DNA from: UBA8752 sp965657965
GTDB taxonomy: Bacteria > Bacteroidota > Bacteroidia > Flavobacteriales_D > Sanyastnellaceae
Reading direction: 5' to 3'
Assembly: GCA_965657965.1 (NCBI GenBank)
Contig: CBFHQM010000028.1
Coordinates: forward strand, 1 to 29,164
Length of the DNA stretch: 29,164 bases
The notes under the pieces were generated by a model. It was not told the origin of the DNA and did not search any database. It saw nothing but the letters and a program-made list of their open reading frames with translations. The translations under genes were made by a program, and so were the position numbers. This document shows positions 8,312 to 16,004 of the stretch, one piece after another (within the stretch, counting starts at the first letter, position 1; each line of letters starts with the position of its first letter).

Positions 8312-8886
8312 CACGGTCGATTAACGGAGGTGAAGCGCTGGAAAGCCGTATGAATGGCGATGGCCCATCCTGCGCCGAAAAGCGCTCCAAGCGCAATATC
8401 TGCCGGATAATGAACGCCTAAATAGATTCTGGTCCAGCTTACGGTTCCCGCCCAAACCCACAGCCAGCGCCAGCGTGTGCTCCCAAAAAGAAGCACGGCT
8501 AGGGTGGCCAGTCCGAAGGTGTTTGCGGCATGCGAAGAGACCATACCAAAAGGGCCGCCGCGGTACAGGGTGCCATTTGGGTTCTCGTGAAGGACGATTT
8601 GACCTTCAAGTTGGGACGCATGGGAAGGGCGCGGCCGAGCAAATCCCGGTTTCATAAGACGGCTACTGATGGCGTCAGTTCCGGCGACAGTGCACAAGAA
8701 CATGGCGAGTCCAAGCCAGCTGCGTACAGCAGTGGTTCGGGAGAAAAGGGTCCAAAGTATCCAGATCGCCACGGGCAATGTGGCCCACTTGGAAGTGAGG
8801 ATCCAAGCCAGCGAATGCATCCAATGGGGCGTGGCGTTTAGGGCCAACAGCAGTGCCTCATCCCAGGCCTGCAAGGTCTCCATCAT
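8311..8886 (-). CDS. PAP2 superfamily phosphatase
   Basis: The protein has 191 residues and about five to six membrane helices. All three acid-phosphatase motifs are present: K79-x6-R86-P87 (in MKPGFARPRP), the serine-histidine motif SSHA (S118-H119), and R153-x5-H159-x3-D163 (in TRIYLGVHYPAD). Members dephosphorylate phosphatidic acid, undecaprenyl pyrophosphate or related lipid phosphates at the membrane; the substrate here cannot be told from sequence. The start is the first of two adjacent ATG codons at 8886, whose ATGA overlaps the acyl-CoA synthetase stop. Its own stop overlaps crcB, so the three genes are probably translationally coupled. Confidence 0.9.
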   Translation of the reverse strand: MMETLQAWDEALLLALNATPHWMHSLAWILTSKWATLPVAIWILWTLFSRTTAVRSWLGLAMFLCTVAGTDAISSRLMKPGFARPRPSHASQLEGQIVLHENPNGTLYRGGPFGMVSSHAANTFGLATLAVLLFGSTRWRWLWVWAGTVSWTRIYLGVHYPADIALGALFGAGWAIAIHTAFQRFTSVNRP

Positions 8887-10667
8887 CCTCCGTAAATGGC
8901 TTCGATCAAATGGCCATACTTGGCCAGAATGGGCTTCCGCTTCAACTTGAGTGTGGGTGTGAGTTCTCCTCCGTCAATTGAAAATGGAGCGGGCAAGACT
9001 TGAATTTTTTTGATGCGTTCCCAAGAGGCGAATGGGGCCATCAGTTCTTCGATGTCCTCCATAATGCGCGCGCAAATGACGGCATCATCGGGTACGTCGT
9101 TTTGAGCCGGGCAGGTGCGGTCGTGGCGGCGGCACCATTCTTCCAAGACGACCATGTCGGGGACCAACAATGCAGCAGGGTGCTTTCTGCCTTCTCCAAT
9201 GACCATGACCTGCTCGACGAACCGCGATGCTTTGATGGCATTTTCGAGGAGTTGTGGGGCCACATATTTGCCGCCAGAAGTCTTGAACATCTCCTTCTTT
9301 CGATCGGTGATGCGTAAAAATCCACTTTCAATCACGCCGATGTCGCCTGTGTGAAACCATCCATTTTGGATGACCTCTGCCGTTTTTTCTGGGTCCTTGT
9401 AGTACCCCATCATGATCTGATGGCCTTTGACCAGGATTTCTCCGTCTTCGGCGATCTGTACCTCGGTGTCTTCAATGAGTTTGCCTACCGTTCCGATGCG
9501 CAACATGTCGGTAGAATTGAGGCTGTTGACCGAAACTACCGGGGAGGTTTCGGTGAGTCCGTATCCCTCGTATACAGGAATGCCGGCGCCATTAAAGAAG
9601 CGTGCAAGACGAGGTGCAAGCGCTGCTGATCCACAGGCCACGGCCATGATTTGAGTGAGCCCCAGAGCGGCTTTCACTTTGTCAAAAACAAGCTTCCGAG
9701 CAATGCCCAGTTTCCACTCGTAGAAGCCGCCATTTTGGCCATCGGGCTCCCATTCGAGCGCCAAGCCAACGGCCCAATTGAAGATGGCGGACTTGACGCC
9801 TCCTGCTTCGCGGCCTTTGGCCACAATGGCGTCGTGGAATTTTTCCAGCAGACGCGGCACTGCGGTAAACATATGCGGTTCGGCAGCCGCCAGGTCGTCT
9901 TTGACCGTTTCCAAACTTTCTCCGAAATGGATGATGGCACCTTCATGGATGTACAGGTAGTGCAACATCCGTTCGAAAATGTGACAAACAGGGAGGAAGC
10001 TCACCACGCGGTATTCTGTTCCGGGCTCTCTCACGGGGAGTCGCGGAACGCTGTTGAGTGCGTTCTGTACAATGTTGTGGTGGGTCAGCATCACGCCTTT
10101 GGGGCGCCCCGTTGTGCCAGAGGTGTAGATGATGGTGGCCATGTCGGTGTCCACCACGGCGTCCTTGCGGCTTTGCAGGGCCTGGTTCTGTTCGCTGTTG
10201 TCTTCTCCTGCGTTCAGGACTTCGCTCCAGTGTCGCGCTCCGGGCACTTGTTCAAATGTGAAGACCGCCTCGAGAGAAGGAACTTGGTCTGAAATGGAGC
10301 TGACTTTCTCGTAGAGCTCAGCGTTGGAAACAAAGCAGAAGCGGCTTTCGCTATGGTTGAGGATGTACACGTAGTCCTCGGGTGTCATGGTGGGGTAGAT
10401 CGGCACGTCGATTCCGCCCGCCTGGAGCGTGCCGTGGTCCATCAGGTTCCACTCGCAGCGGTTGTTATGGGAAATCAAGGCCACGCGATCGCCTGCTTGG
10501 AGTCCCATGGCGAGCAAGCCGCGGGACACTTGGTCCATTTCATTCACGAATTTCTCCGTTGAGTAAGTGACCCTTTGCCCGTTGTTGGGCATGGTCATCA
10601 TGACATCGAGGGGGTTGTTTGCCAACTGGTGGCGAGGAAAATCGAAAAGTCGAGTGGGTTGTTCCAT
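8883..10667 (-). CDS. Long-chain fatty acid--CoA ligase (AMP-forming)
   Basis: The enzyme has 594 residues and activates fatty acids with ATP and CoA. The AMP-binding P-loop motif YTSGTTGRPKG is at 181-191, GYGLTETS at 368-375, GWFHTGD at 436-442 and the hinge DRKKEMFKTSGGK at 455-467. The C-terminal LTPTLKLKRK contains the expected catalytic lysine region. Length and motif spelling resemble the FAA1/FadD15-like long-chain group (COG1022) more than E. coli FadD. The frame is open further upstream to beyond 10880, but that part overlaps the divergent gene; the ATG at 10667 (MEQPTRLFDF) gives the usual N-terminus and has TACATTGG 23 bases upstream. It is the first gene of the five-gene unit. 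Confidence 0.93.
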   Translation of the reverse strand: MEQPTRLFDFPRHQLANNPLDVMMTMPNNGQRVTYSTEKFVNEMDQVSRGLLAMGLQAGDRVALISHNNRCEWNLMDHGTLQAGGIDVPIYPTMTPEDYVYILNHSESRFCFVSNAELYEKVSSISDQVPSLEAVFTFEQVPGARHWSEVLNAGEDNSEQNQALQSRKDAVVDTDMATIIYTSGTTGRPKGVMLTHHNIVQNALNSVPRLPVREPGTEYRVVSFLPVCHIFERMLHYLYIHEGAIIHFGESLETVKDDLAAAEPHMFTAVPRLLEKFHDAIVAKGREAGGVKSAIFNWAVGLALEWEPDGQNGGFYEWKLGIARKLVFDKVKAALGLTQIMAVACGSAALAPRLARFFNGAGIPVYEGYGLTETSPVVSVNSLNSTDMLRIGTVGKLIEDTEVQIAEDGEILVKGHQIMMGYYKDPEKTAEVIQNGWFHTGDIGVIESGFLRITDRKKEMFKTSGGKYVAPQLLENAIKASRFVEQVMVIGEGRKHPAALLVPDMVVLEEWCRRHDRTCPAQNDVPDDAVICARIMEDIEELMAPFASWERIKKIQVLPAPFSIDGGELTPTLKLKRKPILAKYGHLIEAIYGG

Positions 10668-10690
10668 CACAGGTTCTGGTTCAAGAAGTC

Positions 10691-10698
10691 CCAATGTA
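10691..10698 (-). promoter_or_regulatory. Putative -7 box of the five-gene operon
   Basis: The minus strand reads TACATTGG, one mismatch from TAnnTTTG. It ends 23 bases before the ATG of the acyl-CoA synthetase, nearly the same spacing as the boxes before secDF (24) and lhgO (22). No clear -33 element is visible. It would be the only promoter seen for the genes from 10667 down to 4543. Confidence 0.35.
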
Positions 10699-10724
10699 AT
10701 GCCTTGGCGTTGCACTTTCGTAGA

Positions 10725-11225
10725 ATGGATACTTCTGATCCCCAAGATCCACGTTTGGGGTGGCCTTTGCTGCCTTTGGCTTCGACCGCGCTCAAAGTGG
10801 AGCTGCGCGACGGGCGTTGGAGCATTCGCTGCGCGGTCAGAGGCAAGTGGGTTTTGCTCGAGCCAGAGGAGTGGGTTCGGCAGCACTTAATTCAAGCCCT
10901 CAAGGAGCTGGGTTGGCCACTGTCTCGCATGGTGTTGGAGCATCCCGTGCGCTATGGTGGGGTCGATGGAAGGGTGGATGTGGCTTGTTTTGATCGCTTG
11001 GGCGAAGTGGCATTGGCATTGGAGGTCAAGGCGCACAATGTCCCCTTGACCCAAAAAGTAGCCGATCAAGTGGCGCGATATGACTTGGCTTTAGGTTGCC
11101 CTTGGTTGATGATTTCCAACGGATTAAAGTCTGCAGTTTGGCGAAGGGATGGCGAAGGGATTTGTCGTCCGCATTCGGGTTGGCCCAAACCTGAAGGGGC
11201 GGCACCGGCGTCGCCTGTGGAATAA
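10725..11225 (+). CDS. HsdR N-terminal domain-like protein (stand-alone PD-(D/E)xK nuclease fold)
   Basis: The protein has 166 residues and resembles the N-terminal nuclease domain of type I restriction subunit R (HSDR_N_2 type). The nuclease-core residues can be seen: Asp85 in DGRVDVAC, Glu100-x-Lys102 in ALEVKAH, and the QxxxY motif Q115-Y119 in QVARYD, which in this superfamily follows the catalytic strand. The PEEWVRQ segment at 47-53 is also typical. No HsdM, HsdS or helicase domain is present, so it is not a working type I restriction system. As I recall, such single-domain genes often sit near holA in Bacteroidota, which holds here. The ATG at 10725 was chosen because the upstream part of the frame overlaps the divergent synthetase gene. 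Confidence 0.8.
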   Translation: MDTSDPQDPRLGWPLLPLASTALKVELRDGRWSIRCAVRGKWVLLEPEEWVRQHLIQALKELGWPLSRMVLEHPVRYGGVDGRVDVACFDRLGEVALALEVKAHNVPLTQKVADQVARYDLALGCPWLMISNGLKSAVWRRDGEGICRPHSGWPKPEGAAPASPVE

Positions 11226-11306
11226 AGTGGATGAAATGTGGGAAAGCCGAGTAAACCCGAGTGAATGAACGTGGTTCGGAAGGCTTCTCTGAGGTACTTT
11301 TCGACC

Positions 11307-11822
11307 ATGCAACCAAAGGACATCTTGGCCATTTCCGGCAAGCCGGGGCTTTTTAAAGTGCTCAACACGACCCAAAGGGCGATTGTCGTCGAACCCATCG
11401 GGTCTGGTAAGCGCACGGCGGTTCCGTCTACTGCGCGGGTTTCGTCTTTTGAAGACATCAGCATTTTTACCTACGAAGAGGACCTTCCGTTGTCGAGTGT
11501 GTTAAACGCCATGTTTGAGCACTTGAAAGGCAAAGAGGCGCCCTCGAGCAAAACGCCGCACGATGCGTTGCGCACATTTGTAACAGAGGTGGTGCCTGGC
11601 TTGGACCAAGAGCGTGTTTATCACAGCGACTTGAAGAAGCTGTGCACCTGGTACAATGCACTCAACGAATTGTCGATGCTTCCCTTTGGCGAGGAGAGTG
11701 AGGACGAAGCGACGCCCGAGGCAGCGGCGTCTGCGGATGCGCCAGCCGAAGCGGATGCGCCTGCAGTTTCCGAGGCCGAAGAAAGCGCAGCGGAAGAGGC
11801 AAAAGAAGAGGAGCCGTCATGA
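11307..11822 (+). CDS. DUF5606 domain-containing protein
   Basis: The protein has 171 residues. The conserved part begins right at the N-terminus (MQPKDILAISGKPGLFKVL) and continues through VVEPIGSGKRTAVPS and DISIFTYEEDLPLSSVL to DLKKLCTWYN, which matches the Bacteroidota family DUF5606, of unknown function. From about residue 129 the protein is a low-complexity tail of Ala, Glu and Asp, probably disordered and strongly acidic. There is no signal peptide, so it is probably cytoplasmic. The ATG at 11307 is preferred to an earlier in-frame ATG at 11265 because family similarity starts at 11307. The stop TGA overlaps the ATG of the next gene, indicating translational coupling. Confidence 0.85.
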   Translation: MQPKDILAISGKPGLFKVLNTTQRAIVVEPIGSGKRTAVPSTARVSSFEDISIFTYEEDLPLSSVLNAMFEHLKGKEAPSSKTPHDALRTFVTEVVPGLDQERVYHSDLKKLCTWYNALNELSMLPFGEESEDEATPEAAASADAPAEADAPAVSEAEESAAEEAKEEEPS

Positions 11823-12718
11823 GCGATGCCGCACAAAATGTGGTGGTCATTGGGGCGGGCACAATGGGCAATGGCATCGCGCACGTTTTTGCGCAGTCAG
11901 GCCACGCCGTGACCCTCGTCGATGTGAACGCAGCCGCCTTGAAGCGGGCGACAGAAACCATCGAGAGAAACCTCGACCGTTTGGTGGCGAAAGAGCGCAT
12001 TACCGATCAGGTCAAGCAGGACACCTTGGACCGCTTGGCCACTTCGACCGAGATGCATGGGGCGGTTTCAGACGCAGACTTGATTGTGGAGGCGGCTACG
12101 GAGCGCGTGGATTTGAAGCTTCAAATCTTCGAGCAATTGGACAAGGCCGCGCCAGCGCACGCCATTCTGGCCACCAATACATCGAGCATTTCCATTACCA
12201 AGATTGCCGCCGCCACGCAGCGCGCGGGTCAGGTCATTGGCATGCACTTCATGAACCCCGTTCCCATCATGAAACTGGTGGAAGTGATTCGTGGGTACGA
12301 TACGAGCGACGAGACCACCCGCAAAGTCGTGGCCTTGTCTAAGCAATTGGGCAAGACCCCTGTGGAGGTCAACGACTATCCCGGCTTTGTGGCCAATCGC
12401 ATCCTCATGCCCATGATCAATGAGGCCATTTGCAGTTTGCACGAAGGTGTTGCTGGCGTCGCGGAGATCGACGAAGTCATGAAGTTGGGCATGGCCCATC
12501 CAATGGGGCCGCTTCACTTGGCAGACTTCATTGGTTTGGATGTTTGTTTGAGCATCCTTCGCGTGCTTCAGGATGGATTCGGACAACCCAAATACGCGCC
12601 GTCGCCATTGCTGGTCAACATGGTAATGGCTGGAAAACTGGGCGTCAAGTCCGGTGAGGGTTTTTACATCCACCAGAAGGGGAGCAAGACTTTGAACGTA
12701 TCCCCGTCATTCGCATAA
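11819..12718 (+). CDS. hbd: 3-hydroxyacyl-CoA (3-hydroxybutyryl-CoA) dehydrogenase
   Basis: The enzyme has 299 residues and oxidises 3-hydroxyacyl-CoA with NAD(P). The Rossmann motif GAGTMGNGIA is at 12-21, TNTSS at 119-123, the catalytic pair is seen as His143 in GMHFMNP and Glu155 in KLVEV, and VNDYPGFVANRIL at 184-196 leads into the helical C-terminal domain with GLGAHPMGP-like sequence (LGMAHPMGP). It is a single-domain enzyme of the Hbd/PaaH type, without the enoyl-CoA hydratase part of FadB. It may serve beta-oxidation, butanoate metabolism or phenylacetate breakdown; context does not decide. It overlaps the DUF5606 stop by four bases and is followed four bases later by holA. Confidence 0.93.
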   Translation: MSDAAQNVVVIGAGTMGNGIAHVFAQSGHAVTLVDVNAAALKRATETIERNLDRLVAKERITDQVKQDTLDRLATSTEMHGAVSDADLIVEAATERVDLKLQIFEQLDKAAPAHAILATNTSSISITKIAAATQRAGQVIGMHFMNPVPIMKLVEVIRGYDTSDETTRKVVALSKQLGKTPVEVNDYPGFVANRILMPMINEAICSLHEGVAGVAEIDEVMKLGMAHPMGPLHLADFIGLDVCLSILRVLQDGFGQPKYAPSPLLVNMVMAGKLGVKSGEGFYIHQKGSKTLNVSPSFA

Positions 12719-12722
12719 TCCA

Positions 12723-13742
12723 GTGAAGGGGCTCAAGGAACTTCTCAGTGCGATTCACGCACGGCAATTCGCTCCGCTGTATCTGCTGGGTGGAGAAGAG
12801 CCTCACCATTTGGATCAGTTGTCGGATGCCATGGAATCCTCGGTGTTGGAGGAGCATGAGCGCGACTTCAATCAAACGGTGTTGTACGGGCGGGACTCAG
12901 ATTTGGATCAAATCTTGGCTGCCGCGCGTCAGTTCCCGATGATGGCAGAAAGGCGACTGGTTTTGGTCAAAGAGGCCCAAGAACTTCGCGAGTGGCGTTC
13001 GAAAGAGAAGCTGGAGAAGTTGGCGGCTTACGCCGACAATCCGGTCGCGTCGACGGTCCTGGTTTTGGTCCATCGCAACAAGATGCCGGACAAACGGCTC
13101 GCAGCGGTCAAACGCATCCAAAAGGCGGGTGTGGTTTTTCAGTCGGATCGGATTCGAGATTACAAGCTGCCGGATTGGATCGAAGGATATGTGACCGCCA
13201 GCAAGCGGCGCATTTCGCCAAGGACATCACAAATTTTGGCCGAGTATTTGGGCAACGACCTGAAGAAAATTGCCGGTGAAATGGACAAGCTCTTCATTGC
13301 GTTGCCAGAGGGGGGAGAGGTAAGCGATGCATTGATTGAGCAGCACATTGGCATTTCCAAGGAATACAACATCTTCGAGCTGACGAATGCGCTCGCGGAG
13401 AAAGACGTGGCGCGCGTGACCCGCATCGTTCAATACATGAGGGCCAACGAGAAAAACCACCCTGTCCCTAGGATTTTGCCCACGCTCACCAACTACTTCG
13501 CGCGGATTTTGACGTTTCACCATTTGCCGAGTCACGACCCATCTGCAGTGGCTTCTGCGCTTCGTGTTCATCCGTTTGCGGCCAAAGAATACGCGCGAGC
13601 GGCACGGAATTACCCCGCCAGAAAAGTGGCGCGGATTTTCGGGTACTTGCGGGAGTGTGATGCGCGTTCTAAAGGCATCAACAATGCCACGGTTGCGCCT
13701 TACGACTTGCTAGAAGAAGCCCTGTTTAAGACCCTACACTGA
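12723..13742 (+). CDS. holA: DNA polymerase III subunit delta
   Basis: The protein has 339 residues, the normal length for the delta subunit, which opens the sliding clamp as part of the clamp loader. The N-terminal region PLYLLGGEEP (18-27) is the family signature. It is followed by the AAA+-like domain (MMAERRLVLVKEAQEL, then DRIRDYKLPDWIEGYV), the LGNDLKKIAGEMDKL segment and the C-terminal collar domain (EYNIFELTNAL). The start is GTG at 12723, four bases after the dehydrogenase stop; no earlier start is free. The gene is part of the plus-strand series from 10725. Confidence 0.93.
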   Translation: MKGLKELLSAIHARQFAPLYLLGGEEPHHLDQLSDAMESSVLEEHERDFNQTVLYGRDSDLDQILAAARQFPMMAERRLVLVKEAQELREWRSKEKLEKLAAYADNPVASTVLVLVHRNKMPDKRLAAVKRIQKAGVVFQSDRIRDYKLPDWIEGYVTASKRRISPRTSQILAEYLGNDLKKIAGEMDKLFIALPEGGEVSDALIEQHIGISKEYNIFELTNALAEKDVARVTRIVQYMRANEKNHPVPRILPTLTNYFARILTFHHLPSHDPSAVASALRVHPFAAKEYARAARNYPARKVARIFGYLRECDARSKGINNATVAPYDLLEEALFKTLH

Positions 13743-13782
13743 GCGGGTCTAAACCCAGCCCTGATTCATTTGTTGCCTCAAC

Positions 13783-14823
13783 ATGCGACTGCAAAACGAC
13801 CTCCTTCTTCGCGCCCTTTCCGGCGAAAGCACCGAACGCCCCCCTGTATGGTTGATGCGCCAGGCTGGCCGCATCCTGCCGGAATATAGAGCGATTCGGA
13901 GCCGTTTGTCTGGGTTTAAAGAATTGGTGGAAACCCCGGAACTCGCTTGCGAAGTCACGATTCAGCCGGTGGATTTGTTGGGCGTGGATGCTGCAATTCT
14001 ATTCTCCGACATCTTGGTGGTCCCCGAGGCGATGGGGCTGCCATATGAACTCATCGAAAAGGTGGGGCCACGGTTTCCCGAAACGATTGGGTCGGCTGCG
14101 GACATGCGCAGGTTGCATGACGTGGACCCACAAGAGCATTTGGGCTACGTCTTGGAGGCCATGAAAATGACCCGTTCGGCGTTAGATGGTCGTGTGCCGT
14201 TGATTGGATTTGCCGGTGCGCCTTGGACCATCTTCTGCTACATGGTGGAAGGAGGCGGGAGCAAGGAGTGGAGCCGTGCGCGAAGAATGCTGCGCAGTGA
14301 GCCTGTTTTGGCCGAAGAACTGCTCGACAAGATCACCGAAGCGACCATTGCGTATTTGAATGCACAAGTGGAGGCGGGTGCGCAAGCGTTGCAGCTGTTC
14401 GACAGTTGGGCGGGAGCGTTGGACGCCGACCTTTTTGAGCGGTACACCATGCCTCGCCTCAAGCGCATTTGCGACGAGGTCAAAGGAGCGCCACTCATCG
14501 TCTTTGCGAAAGGCGCCGGCTGGCAGATGGACCGATTGTCGACCTTGTCTTGCGCAGCGTTGGGCGTGGATTGGCACATGCCGGTTGCCGAGGCTCGAAA
14601 AAGGGCGCCCCATCATGTGCTTCAAGGAAACCTCGACCCCTCGGTATTGTACGGGTCAGAGGCCGAAGTGAGGAGCGCTACCCAACGAATGTTGTCGGAT
14701 TTTGGGCGCGGCAATCACGTGGCTAACTTGGGCCACGGGGTTTATCCGGACATCAATCCAGACCGGGTTCGTGCTTTTGTCGACGAAGTCAAGAAAAGTG
14801 GACAATCCGGAAACGCCATTTGA
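13783..14823 (+). CDS. hemE: Uroporphyrinogen decarboxylase
   Basis: The enzyme has 346 residues and removes four carboxyl groups from uroporphyrinogen III to give coproporphyrinogen III in haem synthesis. The first signature, WLMRQAGR at 23-30, and the second region FSDILVVPEAMG at 74-85, with the catalytic Asp76, are both intact. GFAGAPWTIFCYMVEGGGS and the C-terminal GNLDP and NLGHGV motifs also match. The protein is cytoplasmic. It begins 40 bases after holA; TTCATTTG, a weak -7 box, lies in that gap, so it may have its own promoter. No other haem genes are seen nearby. Confidence 0.96.
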   Translation: MRLQNDLLLRALSGESTERPPVWLMRQAGRILPEYRAIRSRLSGFKELVETPELACEVTIQPVDLLGVDAAILFSDILVVPEAMGLPYELIEKVGPRFPETIGSAADMRRLHDVDPQEHLGYVLEAMKMTRSALDGRVPLIGFAGAPWTIFCYMVEGGGSKEWSRARRMLRSEPVLAEELLDKITEATIAYLNAQVEAGAQALQLFDSWAGALDADLFERYTMPRLKRICDEVKGAPLIVFAKGAGWQMDRLSTLSCAALGVDWHMPVAEARKRAPHHVLQGNLDPSVLYGSEAEVRSATQRMLSDFGRGNHVANLGHGVYPDINPDRVRAFVDEVKKSGQSGNAI

Positions 14824-14836
14824 GTTAAAGAACACC

Positions 14837-16000
14837 ATGAGGACATTGATCACCACTTGCGCGTTGAGCGCATTCCTTTTGCCACTGATGCCGTCTGAAC
14901 TGCACGCTCAGGACGAGAATCTCGTTCCCAACGGAAGTTTCGAAAATGGAGACGTCAAGCGGCTAAAGAACTACGGACAATTGGAGGAGATCACCACCGA
15001 CTGGTTCTCCTACACCGATGCCCCACTGGACTTGTTCAGTACGGATGTCAAGAGCGAGAAGGTCTTGGTGCCTGGAAACGCTTATGGCTACGAAGATCCT
15101 TCGGATGGCAATCGTTATGCTGGATTCCGTGCACAAAGCAAAAGTCCAAAGTTGGCCAGGACCTACTACCAAATTCGGTTGTCGGAGAACCTCGCCGAGA
15201 ATCAGATGTACTGCGTGAGTTTTGACATTTCCTTGAGCGATTTGTCCAAGTACGCTGTGAACGGCATTGGCGCTTACTTCTCGGACCGAAAGGAGACGCA
15301 GCCCAACTTGGGCATCGTCTCGCGCGACCCACAGGTCAAGCACAAGACAGACAAGGTCATGCAATTGCTCGAAGGTTGGGAGACCGTTTGCGGCACGGTG
15401 CTTGGAACTGGAACCGAAGAATACATGACCATTGGCGGTTTCAATGGCTCTCGCGATTTAGAAGAAGAAAAAATCAAGAAGCCAAGAAATTTCACAGCCA
15501 TGCAGCAACTGCATGCGTATTACTACCTCGACAACGTGAGTGTTGTGGCCATCGACGCGAAGAGCCAGTGCTCTTGCTCCAAATCGTCCAGTACAGCGCC
15601 GGACCTGGTATACGGTGGTCCTAGCTTGGGCAGTGACCTGCCCGATGCGGACGTTCTCTCTCGGTCGGCCGTGTACTATGCCTTCGTGAAGCGAACCTTT
15701 ACCGAAGACGGAAAAGGCACGCTGAGTCGCGTTGCTGGAATTTTGAAGAACCATCCCGAATGGACCGTAGAGGTTGTTGGGCATTGCGACAATGATGAGG
15801 TGGCCGAGGGCAAAATCAATCCACGTTTTGCAGACACGGGAAGGAAGCGCGCCGAACAGGTCAAGCGGTTCTTGACGTCTCAAGGCGTTTCCGAAGGTCA
15901 ACTGACGGTCAGCGGCGCGGAAAACGCAGACCCAGCATCCACCAAAGACTCTGACTTGGCGCGGGCCAAGAACCGTCGCGTTACGTTCCGTATCAAGTAA
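14837..16000 (+). CDS. OmpA family protein with N-terminal carbohydrate-binding-like domain (copy 1)
   Basis: The protein has 387 residues, with a signal peptide at 1-24 ending SELHA. Residues 25-240 form a beta-rich domain opening with NLVPNGSFENGD, a start seen in jelly-roll, CBM-like domains; YYYLDNVSVVAI at 228-239 looks like its last strand. A CSC motif at 245-247 marks the junction. From about 285 there is an OmpA-C peptidoglycan-binding domain, with GHCD at 315-318 where GHTD is usual, and AKNRRVTF at 377-384 near the end. The Asp and Arg expected to bind diaminopimelate are kept. Location should be the outer membrane or periplasm, held to peptidoglycan. It begins 13 bases after hemE and is followed by a paralogue. 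Confidence 0.85.
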   Translation: MRTLITTCALSAFLLPLMPSELHAQDENLVPNGSFENGDVKRLKNYGQLEEITTDWFSYTDAPLDLFSTDVKSEKVLVPGNAYGYEDPSDGNRYAGFRAQSKSPKLARTYYQIRLSENLAENQMYCVSFDISLSDLSKYAVNGIGAYFSDRKETQPNLGIVSRDPQVKHKTDKVMQLLEGWETVCGTVLGTGTEEYMTIGGFNGSRDLEEEKIKKPRNFTAMQQLHAYYYLDNVSVVAIDAKSQCSCSKSSSTAPDLVYGGPSLGSDLPDADVLSRSAVYYAFVKRTFTEDGKGTLSRVAGILKNHPEWTVEVVGHCDNDEVAEGKINPRFADTGRKRAEQVKRFLTSQGVSEGQLTVSGAENADPASTKDSDLARAKNRRVTFRIK

Positions 16001-16004
16001 GCGG

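Noticed and set aside
7908..8396. N-terminal extension of the pafA frame across crcB
   Set aside because: The real signal peptide starts at 7907; the extension is the crcB gene read in a different frame.
10725..11225. Type I restriction-modification system
   Set aside because: Only an HsdR N-terminal-like domain is present, with no helicase, HsdM or HsdS; calling it a defence system is not supported.
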